From contig CAZMGV010000001.1 in the NCBI GenBank assembly GCA_964565925.1, positions 310,001-374,000 on the forward strand: a stretch of 64,000 bases of DNA. The letters run 5' to 3'. A program made the position numbers and the translations under genes. The first letter of the stretch is position 1. Every line of letters starts with the position of its first letter. The stretch is from CAZMGV01 sp964565925 (lineage in GTDB: Bacteria; JAGRBM01; JAHCIT01). Below are positions 27,101 to 35,670 of this stretch, one piece after another. The notes beneath the pieces are model-generated. The model was not told the DNA's origin. It worked only from the letters and a program-made list of their open reading frames with translations, and did no database searches.

Positions 27101-28330
27101 ATGAATAATTCAGGTGCCCAATCCGGCGAGGGATTCGACCCGTTACGGATACCGCGCACGACCGAAGAGTTCCTGAGGCTGGTGGGACATCCGCCCAGGT
27201 GGAAAGACGCCGACAAGTGTCTGCTGACGGCCATGCTCGCCGCACCGCTGGCCAGCATCAGCCTGCTGGTGAACTATTCGATCTATCTTCACCCGGAAGA
27301 AACCCCGTACTACAACCACTCCTTCATGCCCGGCTATCTCGCCTGGCACGCGATTGTCATCGCCGGATGGCTGGTGATCGGACTGGCCGGATTCCTGAAG
27401 CGCGGCCGCCCCGGCAAAGACACCCCGTTTATCTACGTGACGAGCCAGTTTGCCTGCATCACGACATCGGTCTTCCTCTACTTCCCCGGCTACTTCACGA
27501 CTCCCTACCTGACGGGACTCCTGGGCGGCGGCATCATGCTGGTGATGTTCTTCGACACCGGTCCGGCACTCTGGGGGATCGGGTCGCTGATGGCCTGCTA
27601 CCTGGGCGCCAGCATCCTGATCATTAACGGGCTTATTCCGGCCGCGCCGCTCGTGAACTACGTCCCCTATGAAAACGGCCGGCTGGCGCCGGTCTGGGCG
27701 ACGGTAAGCTCGGTGTACTGCCTGATCGTCATGACCCTGATGTTCGGCGTGATGGTGATCGCCGTCTACCAGTGGCGAAGGCGGGAGGCGAAGATCGAAA
27801 AGCTGTCGAAGACCGATCCGCTGACGGGACTCCCCAACCGGCGCCATTTCTTCAATACGCTCCAGAACGAGGTGGCCCGCGCCCTGCGCAATGGCCGCCC
27901 GCTGGCGTTCGTCATCTGCGATACCGACCGGTTCAAGACGATCAACGATACGTACGGCCACCAGGCCGGCGACGAAGTCCTTCAGAGGATCGCCGACATC
28001 ATGCGGTCCAACCTGCGGATGGGTATCGACACGGTCGGACGGATCGGCGGCGACGAGTTCGCCATGGTACTGACGGAAACCGACCTCGCCGGAGCCAAAC
28101 TGCTGGCGAACCGGATCGCCGAGGCTGTGCGCCGGGAATATTTCGACCGCAACGGAAAGCGGTTCTCCGCCTCACTCAGTATCGGGATCGTGGGCCGGCA
28201 AGAGGGCCCGGTGAACGTCGATACGCTGATCGAGGCGGCCGACACCCTGCTCTATCACGCCAAGCGGGATGGCCGGGACCGGATCGCGGCCACAGAGCTG
28301 TCGGCGTTTCTGTCTACAACCGATTCCTGA
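27101..28330 (+). CDS. Membrane diguanylate cyclase (GGDEF)
   Basis: The 409-residue protein makes cyclic di-GMP from two GTP at the inner membrane. The N-terminal half has about six hydrophobic helices (residues about 40-228) and forms an unassigned MASE-like sensor. The GGDEF domain starts near 235 (KTDPLTGLPNRRHFF), has the nucleotide-binding DTDRFKTINDTYGHQAGDEVL and an intact RIGGDEFAM active site. The inhibitory I-site RxxD, expected five residues before GGDEF, reads MGID here, so product inhibition is probably lost. The 3' end overlaps the convergent SDR gene by 76 bp. Confidence 0.93.
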   Translation: MNNSGAQSGEGFDPLRIPRTTEEFLRLVGHPPRWKDADKCLLTAMLAAPLASISLLVNYSIYLHPEETPYYNHSFMPGYLAWHAIVIAGWLVIGLAGFLKRGRPGKDTPFIYVTSQFACITTSVFLYFPGYFTTPYLTGLLGGGIMLVMFFDTGPALWGIGSLMACYLGASILIINGLIPAAPLVNYVPYENGRLAPVWATVSSVYCLIVMTLMFGVMVIAVYQWRRREAKIEKLSKTDPLTGLPNRRHFFNTLQNEVARALRNGRPLAFVICDTDRFKTINDTYGHQAGDEVLQRIADIMRSNLRMGIDTVGRIGGDEFAMVLTETDLAGAKLLANRIAEAVRREYFDRNGKRFSASLSIGIVGRQEGPVNVDTLIEAADTLLYHAKRDGRDRIAATELSAFLSTTDS

Positions 28331-29205
28331 CCCGCGTGCTTCGGGGTATTTCCGGATTTCAGCGAAAGACCGGGTTTTGCCCCCGGCGCAGCGCCGCCAG
28401 TAACCGCCCCGGTCTCTTCCGATGTCCGCATCAGCCAGTCGGCAATCATCGCCAGCAGCCGCCGGGGCGCGAACCGGGTCGAGAAGGCCATCAGCCAGTT
28501 GCGCCAGCCCGGCAGCACGTTCGATTTGCGGGCGAACATGCCCCGGATGCCGAGTTCCGCCACGCGGCGGCTGCTCATGGTCATGGCCCCCACCAGCGCC
28601 ACGTCCTTCTGGCCGGCGACCTCGAAAAACTCGGTGCGGGTCCCGCCCGGCGACAGGACCGTAACGCTCACCCCGGATTTGCGCAGCTCCCAGTTCAGGG
28701 CCTCGCCGAAGTTCAGCACATAGCTCTTGGCTGCCGCATAGGTCGCATAGCCCGGAGTCGGCTGATAGGCGCCGATGCTGGAAACCAGCAGGACGTATCC
28801 CGAACCGTGCGCAACCATATCCTGAAGAAACAGATGGGTAAGATGCGTCAGGTTCATCAGGTTCAGATCGAGCATCTCCCGCTGGCGCTCCCAGCCGACC
28901 TGGACGAAATCGCCTTTTATTCCGAACCCGGCATTATTGATGAGCACTTCGGGCCTGATTCCCGCCAGCTTCAGGCGCTCGCGGAGAAGCCCGGGCGAAT
29001 CCGGCCGGGACAGGTCCAGAGCCATGGGATAACCCTTCACCCGGTACTGCCTTTCCAGATCCCGGACCAGTTCCTTCAACCGTTCCTCGCGACGGGCCAC
29101 CAGCACGACATTCATGCCCTTTGCCGCGAGGATCTGCGCCATCTCCCGGCCGATCCCGCTGGATGCACCCGTCACCACCGCCCATTTGCCTTGCCTATTG
29201 ATCAT
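28255..29205 (-). CDS. Short-chain dehydrogenase/reductase
   Basis: The 316-residue protein starts at ATG 29205 behind GGAGCAGGGAATA. The classical SDR motifs are present: cofactor site TGASSGIG (12-19), NNAG, a catalytic Ser in VSSIGAYQP and the Y-x3-K pair in YATYAAAKS. The arrangement resembles the DltE/YqjQ-type 'extended classical' oxidoreductases often linked to lipids. An Arg after the first beta strand (VARREERL) suggests NADP(H). About 40 C-terminal residues beyond the usual end are Gly/Ser/Arg-rich and partly encoded opposite the diguanylate cyclase. A promoter with AGTAAT motifs precedes it. Substrate unknown; the neighbourhood suggests an oxo-acyl or alcohol intermediate. Confidence 0.87.
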   Translation of the reverse strand: MINRQGKWAVVTGASSGIGREMAQILAAKGMNVVLVARREERLKELVRDLERQYRVKGYPMALDLSRPDSPGLLRERLKLAGIRPEVLINNAGFGIKGDFVQVGWERQREMLDLNLMNLTHLTHLFLQDMVAHGSGYVLLVSSIGAYQPTPGYATYAAAKSYVLNFGEALNWELRKSGVSVTVLSPGGTRTEFFEVAGQKDVALVGAMTMSSRRVAELGIRGMFARKSNVLPGWRNWLMAFSTRFAPRRLLAMIADWLMRTSEETGAVTGGAAPGAKPGLSLKSGNTPKHAGQESVVDRNADSSVAAIRSRPSRLA

Positions 29206-29269
29206 TATTCCCTGCTCCGGGATTGGCCGCGCCCTGAACGGACCACGGCCCCACAGCCTTCCGGCTGTG

Positions 29270-29312
29270 AGTAATATAAGTATAATAATATTACTATTAT
29301 TACTTACGTCAA
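29270..29312 (-). promoter_or_regulatory. SDR promoter with AGTAAT half-sites
   Basis: On the minus strand TTGACG (29307-29312) and TATTAT (29285-29290) are 16 bp apart. The spacer and -10 lie in an AT-rich block holding AGTAAT at 29299-29304 and 29290-29295 (minus-strand reading) and one inverted copy at 29270-29275; AGTAATAT (29270-29277) and ATATTACT (29288-29295) form a perfect inverted repeat. Similar motifs occur at the cytochrome and tetR promoters 5 kb away. Confidence 0.5.
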
Positions 29313-29374
29313 GGGATTTCAGAAGCAGGCTTCAAATCCCAAGGGGCACCGGGCATCCGGAAGGCTGGCGCCGC

Positions 29375-30808
29375 TTACTGCGGCTTCCCGTACGAATGGA
29401 GCCCCGACAGGAACAGGTTTACGCCCAGATAGGTAAACATGACAACACAGAAGCCCGCGACGGCAATGGCCGCCGACTTGCGGCCGTGCATCCCGCCGGC
29501 GAGCCGCAGGTGGATATATCCGGCATAGACGAGCCAGGTGATCAGAGCCCACGTCTCCTTGGGGTCCCAGCTCCAGTAGGAGCCCCACGCATTATTGGCC
29601 CAGATCGCTCCGGTAACCAGGTTCAGCGTCAGAAGCGGAAGGCCGACGATAATCGCCCGGTAGCTCCATTCATCGAGGAGCCGGGTGCTCGGGAGCTTCT
29701 CGACGAGTTTTTCGCCTCGCCAGTCGACCAGTGTCACCAGCAGGCTTCCGGTCCACACGAGAATGACAAGCCCGACAACGTACGCATTGACGTCCCACTG
29801 GATGAGCGACGTCTCGGGCTGCCTCGGGATCGGATGCGTCGTCATCGCGTAATGAACGACATAAGCGGCACCTGCCGAATGGACCAGGAAGGCAAGCCAG
29901 AACGCCGGCCGCACGTAAGTCCGCAGCCGTTTCAGTTTCTCGCCGGTCCCGGCAAAATGAAGTCCGGCCGTCGCCGCGTAAAACAGGAACGCCACCAGAA
30001 AGACCTGCCCGCAGAAGGGTACCGGTTTGGGGGCCGAGAGAACTTCACCGGTGCCGATAACCGTCGGCCACTTGAGCGGAAACTCCCCGTACCGGATGAC
30101 ATCTCCCATGCCGTAACCGAGAAAGGTGACGGCGGCGAAAACCGAATAGACCGCCGCGATCAGCCCGGTCGATACCCGGTCCTTGATCAGGAACAGCATG
30201 GCGAAGCCGAAGGCCGTGAAGAACGAGGCATAGGCGATGCAGGCGAAGGTGACGTGGATCTTGATCCAGCCGCTCTTGAGCGCCGGCATGAGCTGGGGGA
30301 TTCCCTTCGAATGCGCGGGCGAGAGCGCCGCGATCCCCATCATCAGGACGACGACCGGAATGATGAAGGCGCCAGCCGAGCGGTTTTCGGATCGCCATTC
30401 AAAGATCGTATAGACCGTGGCGATCCCCCATGCGAAATAGACCAGGGATTCGTACAGATTGGTCCACGGCGGTTGCGAGAGACCTGAGAGCGTCCACCGG
30501 ACCAGAATACCCGATGTGTGAAGCGCAAGTGCGCCCTGCGCGGCCAGGCTTCCCAGCTTCGCAAACACCTCGGATTCCCGCGCCAGATTGACCAGATAGG
30601 CGCCGAACGCGAACAGATATACAAACGCCGCGACGGACAGGAGCCCGGAACTCCAGGCAAATCGCGCCGACAACGCGCCGTCGGCCGGCAGGCTGGCGCC
30701 GTAGACGGTGAAGGCGACCGTCGCCACAGCCATCTGCACGGAAACCATCTTCCACGGCATGATGAATCCGGAACCGCCTGTTTCGCTGACAAGAACTGCC
30801 TGTGCCAT
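29375..30808 (-). CDS. ccsA: Cytochrome c biogenesis protein CcsA/ResC (system II)
   Basis: The 477-residue inner-membrane protein transports and attaches haem to c-type apocytochromes together with ResB. It has about ten to twelve hydrophobic helices and the diagnostic WWD haem-handling motif ANNAWGSYWSWDPKETWALI near residue 420, with conserved histidines in ALHTSGI and IKIHVTFACIAYASF. It ends ...LHSYGKPQ. It starts 21 bp after the resB stop, so the pair is cotranscribed. The neighbouring dihaem cytochrome is an obvious client. Confidence 0.93.
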   Translation of the reverse strand: MAQAVLVSETGGSGFIMPWKMVSVQMAVATVAFTVYGASLPADGALSARFAWSSGLLSVAAFVYLFAFGAYLVNLARESEVFAKLGSLAAQGALALHTSGILVRWTLSGLSQPPWTNLYESLVYFAWGIATVYTIFEWRSENRSAGAFIIPVVVLMMGIAALSPAHSKGIPQLMPALKSGWIKIHVTFACIAYASFFTAFGFAMLFLIKDRVSTGLIAAVYSVFAAVTFLGYGMGDVIRYGEFPLKWPTVIGTGEVLSAPKPVPFCGQVFLVAFLFYAATAGLHFAGTGEKLKRLRTYVRPAFWLAFLVHSAGAAYVVHYAMTTHPIPRQPETSLIQWDVNAYVVGLVILVWTGSLLVTLVDWRGEKLVEKLPSTRLLDEWSYRAIIVGLPLLTLNLVTGAIWANNAWGSYWSWDPKETWALITWLVYAGYIHLRLAGGMHGRKSAAIAVAGFCVVMFTYLGVNLFLSGLHSYGKPQ

Positions 30809-30829
30809 GTTTCCTGCTCCCTATAGAGG

Positions 30830-32338
30830 TTACCTGGCAGCCCTTGCTGCCGGGAATTCCTTTTCCACTGCGACGGTGAACGCTTCGATACGGTTTTCGT
30901 ACAGCAGACGATGCTTGTGGACCATGCCGACGAAGCTGATTTCGTCCGGACCGATCTTCAGCCAGCTCCGCCGGTGCGAAAGGCCGAACGCGAGCAGCAT
31001 GCCCCCCAGGATCAGGCTGCAACCCGTCCAGACGATCCATACGCCCGGGTCCCGGGCGACCTGAAGACCGGTGGACACCCCCTTCGCGACCCTGTCGAGA
31101 CGGAAGATGTGCGCCCCCATCCGGTATTTATCGACGTCCGGACGATCCTTGAACACCAGAAACCGCAGACGTTTGTCAGCCCCGTCTTCCTTGATCGTCA
31201 CCAGATCGCCCTTTTCGTCGATCGTCTCAATGCCGACGGCAAGTCCCATTCCACCGGCCCCCGGTATGGAAAAGTTGTCCTTGTAGCCCCTGACCACGAA
31301 TCGGTACGGCTCGCCCTCCAGCTGAAAAGGCTCGTTGAACCGGACGGCCATCGGTACCTGCGCACCCGTGGCCCGGGTCTCGACCGAAAGATGCACCAGC
31401 GGCTCCTCTTCGTCGTAGCTGTCCTGGTAGAACGTGTACCCTTTGTAACGCAGCGGATCGTTCACGAAGATATCCCTGGTGAGGACTTCACGGCCCTCTT
31501 CCAGGATGGTCAGACGGCTCCGGTAGAGGCTCGGGTTTTTCGTCGGTTCGCCCGTCTCCGGGTCGGTATAGAACTGGGCCTCAAAGTCGTCGCAGCGCAC
31601 GATGAACGGAAGGTCGTGGGGACGGGACGTCACCGCCCCGGCCGATGTCAGGCCGGTAAAGATATCCAGGTGCCCGGACGATTCGCCCTCACGGATAAAA
31701 ACGTGACCGTTCGTGAAACCCCAGAACTTTCCGGCAACGGCGCCTGCCGACGTGATCAGGATTCCGACGTGAACGAAATAGACACCCATCCGGGTCCAGC
31801 GGCCGCGATTGGTGTAAAGGACCGTCTCTTTTCCGCTCACATGCGAAACCTGGGGGGAGCCGAAATGCCGGCTGAACAGGTTCTGGAAATCCTCCAGGCG
31901 GCCGTGAGCCGCGTGCATCGTCCACTTTCTGGCCAGCGGCCCGCCGAAACGCTGGGGCGGCGGTACCGGTTCGTCCGCTGAAAATTCGCCATAGATGCGC
32001 GCCCAGCGGTCGATGCTGGTGGCCGCAACCGTGGCGCACATAAGAACGATAACGGACAGAAACCACCAGGAATGATAGACGCTGAGAAGGCCCAGCCGAT
32101 CGTACAGCGCGGTCCGCTCCGGCCCCATCTTCACCACATATCCCTGCAGAGGCGCGATCTCCCCGGTGGTCTGGGGGATGACCGTGCCGATAATGGACAG
32201 CCCAGCCAGCAGGAAGAGCCAGAAAATCCCGAGCTTTACGTTGGTGAAGAAGCGCCACAGCAAACCGCCGATGCGTCCGATCCCGAAGGCGGGACCGGAA
32301 GCAGCGGCGGATGTTGTTGTGCCCAGTGTCGAATTCAT
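30830..32338 (-). CDS. resB: Cytochrome c biogenesis protein ResB/Ccs1 (system II)
   Basis: The 502-residue protein has the ResB layout: three N-terminal hydrophobic helices (about 33-53, 88-110, 180-200), a large periplasmic domain (PLRYKGYTFYQDSYDEE region, a family hallmark), and a last helix near 425-445 (VWIVWTGCSLILGGMLLAFG) before a short tail. ResB and CcsA form the system II haem lyase. A 14-bp hairpin ends 12 bases before its start codon. The translational start (MNSTLGTTTS) has only a weak AGAG Shine-Dalgarno. Confidence 0.92.
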   Translation of the reverse strand: MNSTLGTTTSAAASGPAFGIGRIGGLLWRFFTNVKLGIFWLFLLAGLSIIGTVIPQTTGEIAPLQGYVVKMGPERTALYDRLGLLSVYHSWWFLSVIVLMCATVAATSIDRWARIYGEFSADEPVPPPQRFGGPLARKWTMHAAHGRLEDFQNLFSRHFGSPQVSHVSGKETVLYTNRGRWTRMGVYFVHVGILITSAGAVAGKFWGFTNGHVFIREGESSGHLDIFTGLTSAGAVTSRPHDLPFIVRCDDFEAQFYTDPETGEPTKNPSLYRSRLTILEEGREVLTRDIFVNDPLRYKGYTFYQDSYDEEEPLVHLSVETRATGAQVPMAVRFNEPFQLEGEPYRFVVRGYKDNFSIPGAGGMGLAVGIETIDEKGDLVTIKEDGADKRLRFLVFKDRPDVDKYRMGAHIFRLDRVAKGVSTGLQVARDPGVWIVWTGCSLILGGMLLAFGLSHRRSWLKIGPDEISFVGMVHKHRLLYENRIEAFTVAVEKEFPAARAAR

Positions 32339-32350
32339 GGCTCTCTGAAA

Positions 32351-32382
32351 TTCTGGTGGCGGCGCCTTGAGGCGCCGCCACC
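32351..32382 (-). terminator. 14-bp perfect hairpin between the dihaem cytochrome and resB
   Basis: CTGGTGGCGGCGCC and GGCGCCGCCACCAG pair perfectly around a 4-nt loop. It lies 21 bp after the cytochrome stop codon and 12 bp before the resB ATG. There is no poly-T (the following bases on the minus strand are AATTTCAGAG), so it may be an attenuator or RNA-processing hairpin that sets the ratio of cytochrome to maturation proteins. Confidence 0.55.
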
Positions 32383-32403
32383 AGCCCCCGCACTAGTTTT
32401 CCA

Positions 32404-34533
32404 CTACAGCGTCTTCAGGTATTCAATAATCGCCTTGCGTTCAGCATCGGTCAGGACCGAGTTGAAGTCGTGGCCGGTGTTGTGCTGGCTGAACAGCTTG
32501 GTGTTATAGATCTTGCGATTCTCGATATCCGACGTCGTTATTTCGGGCGGGAACAGGATGTTCCAGGCCAGGATCAGGTTCCCGAACAGCGGATCCAGGA
32601 TCATCGAGAAGATCGGGTCGTTATACTGGGCGCTTGCATCGCAGGTTATGTACGGAGTGACAGTCCACAGGTTCAAGATGCTGGGCGACGTGCAGCCGAT
32701 CGTATCGTAGTTCCAGCCGAGCTTGGTCTTGTCGTAGTTGCGGTTGATGTCGGTATCGAATCCCATGACGGGGTTCTTCACCTGGCCCAGCACCCACGAC
32801 GGAGCCGGCTTGGACTTGCGCTTCCAGATCGCCTTGCGGTCGGTCGGCTTCAGCACTTCCCATATGTTCGGGACCGAGCCGTTGTGCAGGTACGGTGCCG
32901 ATGCCCAGACACCGTAGAGCGGCGGAGCGAGGTAGCCGGCCGGACGGTTGCCGTTCTTCGTGACATCGTTCTGCGGACCACAATAGTTTTCAGGAGCGGG
33001 ATTGGTGACTTCCGAATAGCCGAAGAAGTTCTTCGCGCCGGCGGTCTGCACTGCCTGGTTATTCGTGTTCACACGGGTCGGATCGGTCTTGATGATCGCC
33101 AGCGGCGTGATGTTGCCCGCGACACCTTCAAGCGCCGGGGTATCCAGGAACGCCGGGTCGTTCACGTACTTCGGCGAGTAGGCGCCGTGGCAGCTCGCAC
33201 ACGAGCCGTTGCCACCGGCAGGCTTGGGTACCGTGTTGTTCCGGGCCGGGTCCCACATGTTCAGCGTGTGGAACAGGTCCGCGCCCTTGGCTGCCAGGGT
33301 GGCGTCCACGGTGAACGGGTATTTCGGCGACTTGAGCGCCTCGACCCAGGTGTTGAGCGGCGGGCCGTTCTTCTTCATCCAGTCCTGCCCGGAAGCGCTC
33401 AGCGGTCCGAGCAGGCTGCCGAACAGGCCCATGAAGGGCGTATAGAACACCATATCCACGCGCGGGGCATCCATCGGGAACACGCCGTCGACGAACTTCA
33501 CCGGACGGTGACCCATGTTCCACCACGCCGGCGTGTCCATGCTGGCCGTCGAACCGGACGTGATCAGACCAAGAATCTCGTTCACCGACAGCAGCTTGCC
33601 CGTCGGGAAAAGGAACGCGAGATTGATGTCGCTCGCGTTGTTGGTGCCGCGAGTGTGGCTCAGGTTAATCAGAGTGGCGAGCGAGGCCAGGTAGCCGCGC
33701 GGGAGCATGTCCCGCAGGAACAGGTTCAGGTCGGCGATGCTGCTGCTGCCGCCGTACTGAACGCCCAGGCCCGGGCCGTTGGCCGGAGTTCCCACGACGC
33801 CGCTGTGACAGGCGTGGCAGGTGATACCGATCCGTCCGCTCCATTTGCCGGTGGCCGGATCCCGGAGCTGCGTGAGCATTTCCGGAAGCTGGCCGGTGCC
33901 GCCGTTGGTCTTGTTGGGGTCTTCGCCGGGCTTCGGATACGGGTTGCGGCCCGCCTTGAGGCCAGAGCCCCAGCGCTCGGACACCAACTGGTCGAAGTTG
34001 CTCGGACGGACCAGGAACTCACCGTTCCAGCTCATCCAGACGCCGTTATACTGGGCGGCCGTAAAAGTCGCGATACCCAGACCGGAGTTCAGCGCCATCG
34101 TGTCCGTTCCGGAGAAGAGCGACCCGACGCCCGGGCCGCCGGTCATCAGAAGCGCCTCGCCCTGGTAGAACCGCTGACGCAGCTCGCCGCAGGTCTTGGC
34201 ATGGCCGATTTCACCGACCTCCGCAGGGTTGATGTGACAGTCTTTATAGAAGCTGTTGTAGTAAACGGCCTTGCCCGTGTTCACGCCAGGCTGCACCAGC
34301 GTCCGGGGATCCACCGATACAGGGGTCGCGTCGGACTTGCCGATGCAGTAGTCCCACTGCGGCGATCCGCCGTTGGAACTGCCCAGCGCCGGATAGTACG
34401 TCGCCGCCTCGGTAACGGTCATCTCTTCGGCGCTGGACTCGTCGTTGCCGGTCCCGTCATCCGGAGCACAGCTCGTTTGGGTTAAGGTAAACACCGCCGC
34501 GGCGATGGCCCACATGGATTTCTTCAGATTCAC
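32404..34533 (-). CDS. Dihaem c-type cytochrome, RoxA/MauG-like (candidate oxidative C=C cleavage enzyme)
   Basis: From GTG 34533, eight bases after GGAGG, the protein is 709 residues with an export signal (NLKKSMWAIAAAVFTLTQTSC, a poor lipobox). Two haem c sites are present, CHACH (239-243) and CASCH (445-449), 206 residues apart, and near 540-556 the MauG-type motif PPLYGVWASAPYLHNGSVPN. Length, haem spacing and this motif match RoxA/RoxB-type rubber oxygenases (haem sites about 200 apart, around 680 residues) rather than 330-residue cytochrome c peroxidases. RoxA family members cleave polyisoprene double bonds with O2. The actual substrate here is not known. ResB/CcsA genes follow; tetR is divergent. 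Confidence 0.82.
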   Translation of the reverse strand: MNLKKSMWAIAAAVFTLTQTSCAPDDGTGNDESSAEEMTVTEAATYYPALGSSNGGSPQWDYCIGKSDATPVSVDPRTLVQPGVNTGKAVYYNSFYKDCHINPAEVGEIGHAKTCGELRQRFYQGEALLMTGGPGVGSLFSGTDTMALNSGLGIATFTAAQYNGVWMSWNGEFLVRPSNFDQLVSERWGSGLKAGRNPYPKPGEDPNKTNGGTGQLPEMLTQLRDPATGKWSGRIGITCHACHSGVVGTPANGPGLGVQYGGSSSIADLNLFLRDMLPRGYLASLATLINLSHTRGTNNASDINLAFLFPTGKLLSVNEILGLITSGSTASMDTPAWWNMGHRPVKFVDGVFPMDAPRVDMVFYTPFMGLFGSLLGPLSASGQDWMKKNGPPLNTWVEALKSPKYPFTVDATLAAKGADLFHTLNMWDPARNNTVPKPAGGNGSCASCHGAYSPKYVNDPAFLDTPALEGVAGNITPLAIIKTDPTRVNTNNQAVQTAGAKNFFGYSEVTNPAPENYCGPQNDVTKNGNRPAGYLAPPLYGVWASAPYLHNGSVPNIWEVLKPTDRKAIWKRKSKPAPSWVLGQVKNPVMGFDTDINRNYDKTKLGWNYDTIGCTSPSILNLWTVTPYITCDASAQYNDPIFSMILDPLFGNLILAWNILFPPEITTSDIENRKIYNTKLFSQHNTGHDFNSVLTDAERKAIIEYLKTL

Positions 34534-34613
34534 TGCCTCTTCCTCCCGGCAATCGCCCCGTTGATGCAACGGGAACAAAACGCCTTTCGTGTAGAAATAT
34601 AAACGTGTTAGGA

Positions 34614-34641
34614 TTTCTATCATTACTTAGAGAAATGTCAA
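34614..34641 (-). promoter_or_regulatory. Putative promoter of the dihaem cytochrome
   Basis: On the minus strand TTGACA (34636-34641) and TAGAAA (34614-34619) are 16 bp apart. The spacer and -10 read TAAGTAATGATAGAAAT, which matches 15 of 17 bases of the SDR promoter segment TAAGTAATAATAGTAAT. An A/T-only stretch upstream could act as an UP element. Confidence 0.55.
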
Positions 34642-34719
34642 TTAAATTTTATTACTATTATTTTTATATTCTCCCGACAGAGAGACCGCCGGGAGGGGGT
34701 TGCACAGCCAGAATTTATA

Positions 34720-34735
34720 AGTGATTATAATTACT
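34720..34735 (+). promoter_or_regulatory. Palindromic operator over the tetR -10 box
   Basis: AGTGATTATAATTACT is a 16-bp palindrome with a single mismatched pair, centred on a perfect TATAAT (34726-34731). The best -35 (TTGCAC, 34700-34705) is 20 bp away. A TetR dimer here would block its own promoter. Confidence 0.5.
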
Positions 34736-34843
34736 GACATTTTTAATCGAAGGCCTGCTGCCAGCGGTTGGGAATGTGACACGGATTACGGGACATCTCG
34801 TCATTTCCCGTCCGTTGAAGATCAGCGAAAGAAGCCCGAACAC

Positions 34844-35512
34844 ATGGCACGTTCCTCGTCTAACGAACTCGAAAAACCCCGCCGCTCCCGTGGCCCCGAT
34901 CCCGCGGTCCGCGCCAAGATACTGGCTGCCTTTTCCGCCAAGGCCAGACGCGACGGGATCCGTTCCGTCGTGATGGGCGAGCTGGCGACCGAACTCCGCA
35001 TGAGCGCGATGACCCTCTATAAGTATTTCGCCTCCAAGGACGAACTGGTCGCCGCCATGGTCAACGCCTGGGTGGACGAGTTGGCGGTTATTGACGCCCT
35101 CGACTGGACCAAGGTCGAAAGCTGCAAGACGGCGCTGGAAGTGCTGGTCGCGTGGGCGGACGCCTGGACGACCAACCTGTCCGGCATCAACCCGGCCTTC
35201 TTTGTGGACTTGCAGCGGGATCACACCGTCGAGTGGAAGCTGTTCCAGGCGCAGCTGGACAAGCGCAAGTGGGCCGCCGCGAAATACCTGCTGCCGTTCC
35301 TGCGCGAAGATCTGAACCCCATCGCCGGGCTGATGATGCTGAATGAACTGGTCATGAAAGCGGCGGATCCGGCTTTTGTCGAACAGCTGGGTCTTACCCG
35401 GCGGGATGCAGTGCGTACGGCCATCTCGATCTGGGGGGGCGGTGCATTAAAACAGCGGGCGATCCTGAGCCCCTTCAAACCGTTCGAAGTCCCCGGCCGA
35501 CCCGCACGCTAA
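34844..35512 (+). CDS. TetR/AcrR-family transcriptional regulator
   Basis: From ATG 34844 the protein has 222 residues. The N-terminal helix-turn-helix (about 20-65) reads VRAKILAAFSAKARRDGIRS..MGELATELRMSAMTLYKYFASKDELV, the TetR consensus with L-Y-x-Y/H-F. The C-terminal helical domain would bind a small hydrophobic ligand. It is divergent from the dihaem cytochrome and has a palindrome over its own promoter, so it likely represses itself and the cytochrome. A longer GTG-start form (34721) would begin inside the operator and is unlikely. Confidence 0.88.
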   Translation: MARSSSNELEKPRRSRGPDPAVRAKILAAFSAKARRDGIRSVVMGELATELRMSAMTLYKYFASKDELVAAMVNAWVDELAVIDALDWTKVESCKTALEVLVAWADAWTTNLSGINPAFFVDLQRDHTVEWKLFQAQLDKRKWAAAKYLLPFLREDLNPIAGLMMLNELVMKAADPAFVEQLGLTRRDAVRTAISIWGGGALKQRAILSPFKPFEVPGRPAR

Positions 35513-35670
35513 TCCCGGCCAGGGCCATGCCGTCACACCTATTGCGGACGGCCGGCGTCCATATTGACCTTCGGTTTTTTCGCCTTCCGGCGCCAGAACG
35601 TCGTACACTGTAAACGAGTCGAGGCAACCCGCATTCCTTAGCTTAAGGGTGCAATGAAGGAGTCAGTCAT

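Larger units (their letters stand above)
34534..34843. other. Divergent regulatory region, dihaem cytochrome / tetR (310 bp)
   Basis: No gene is visible. The middle (about 34600-34740) is strikingly AT-rich for this genome and holds ATTACT three times (34622, 34651 and 34730), a minus-strand promoter for the cytochrome and a palindrome over a perfect TATAAT for tetR. The outer parts are leader sequence with normal GC content. Confidence 0.7.

Noticed and set aside
32470..34485. A 671-residue plus-strand frame opposite the dihaem cytochrome
   Set aside because: Arg/Val/Ala-rich with no recognisable motif; the minus strand has two haem sites and a Shine-Dalgarno.
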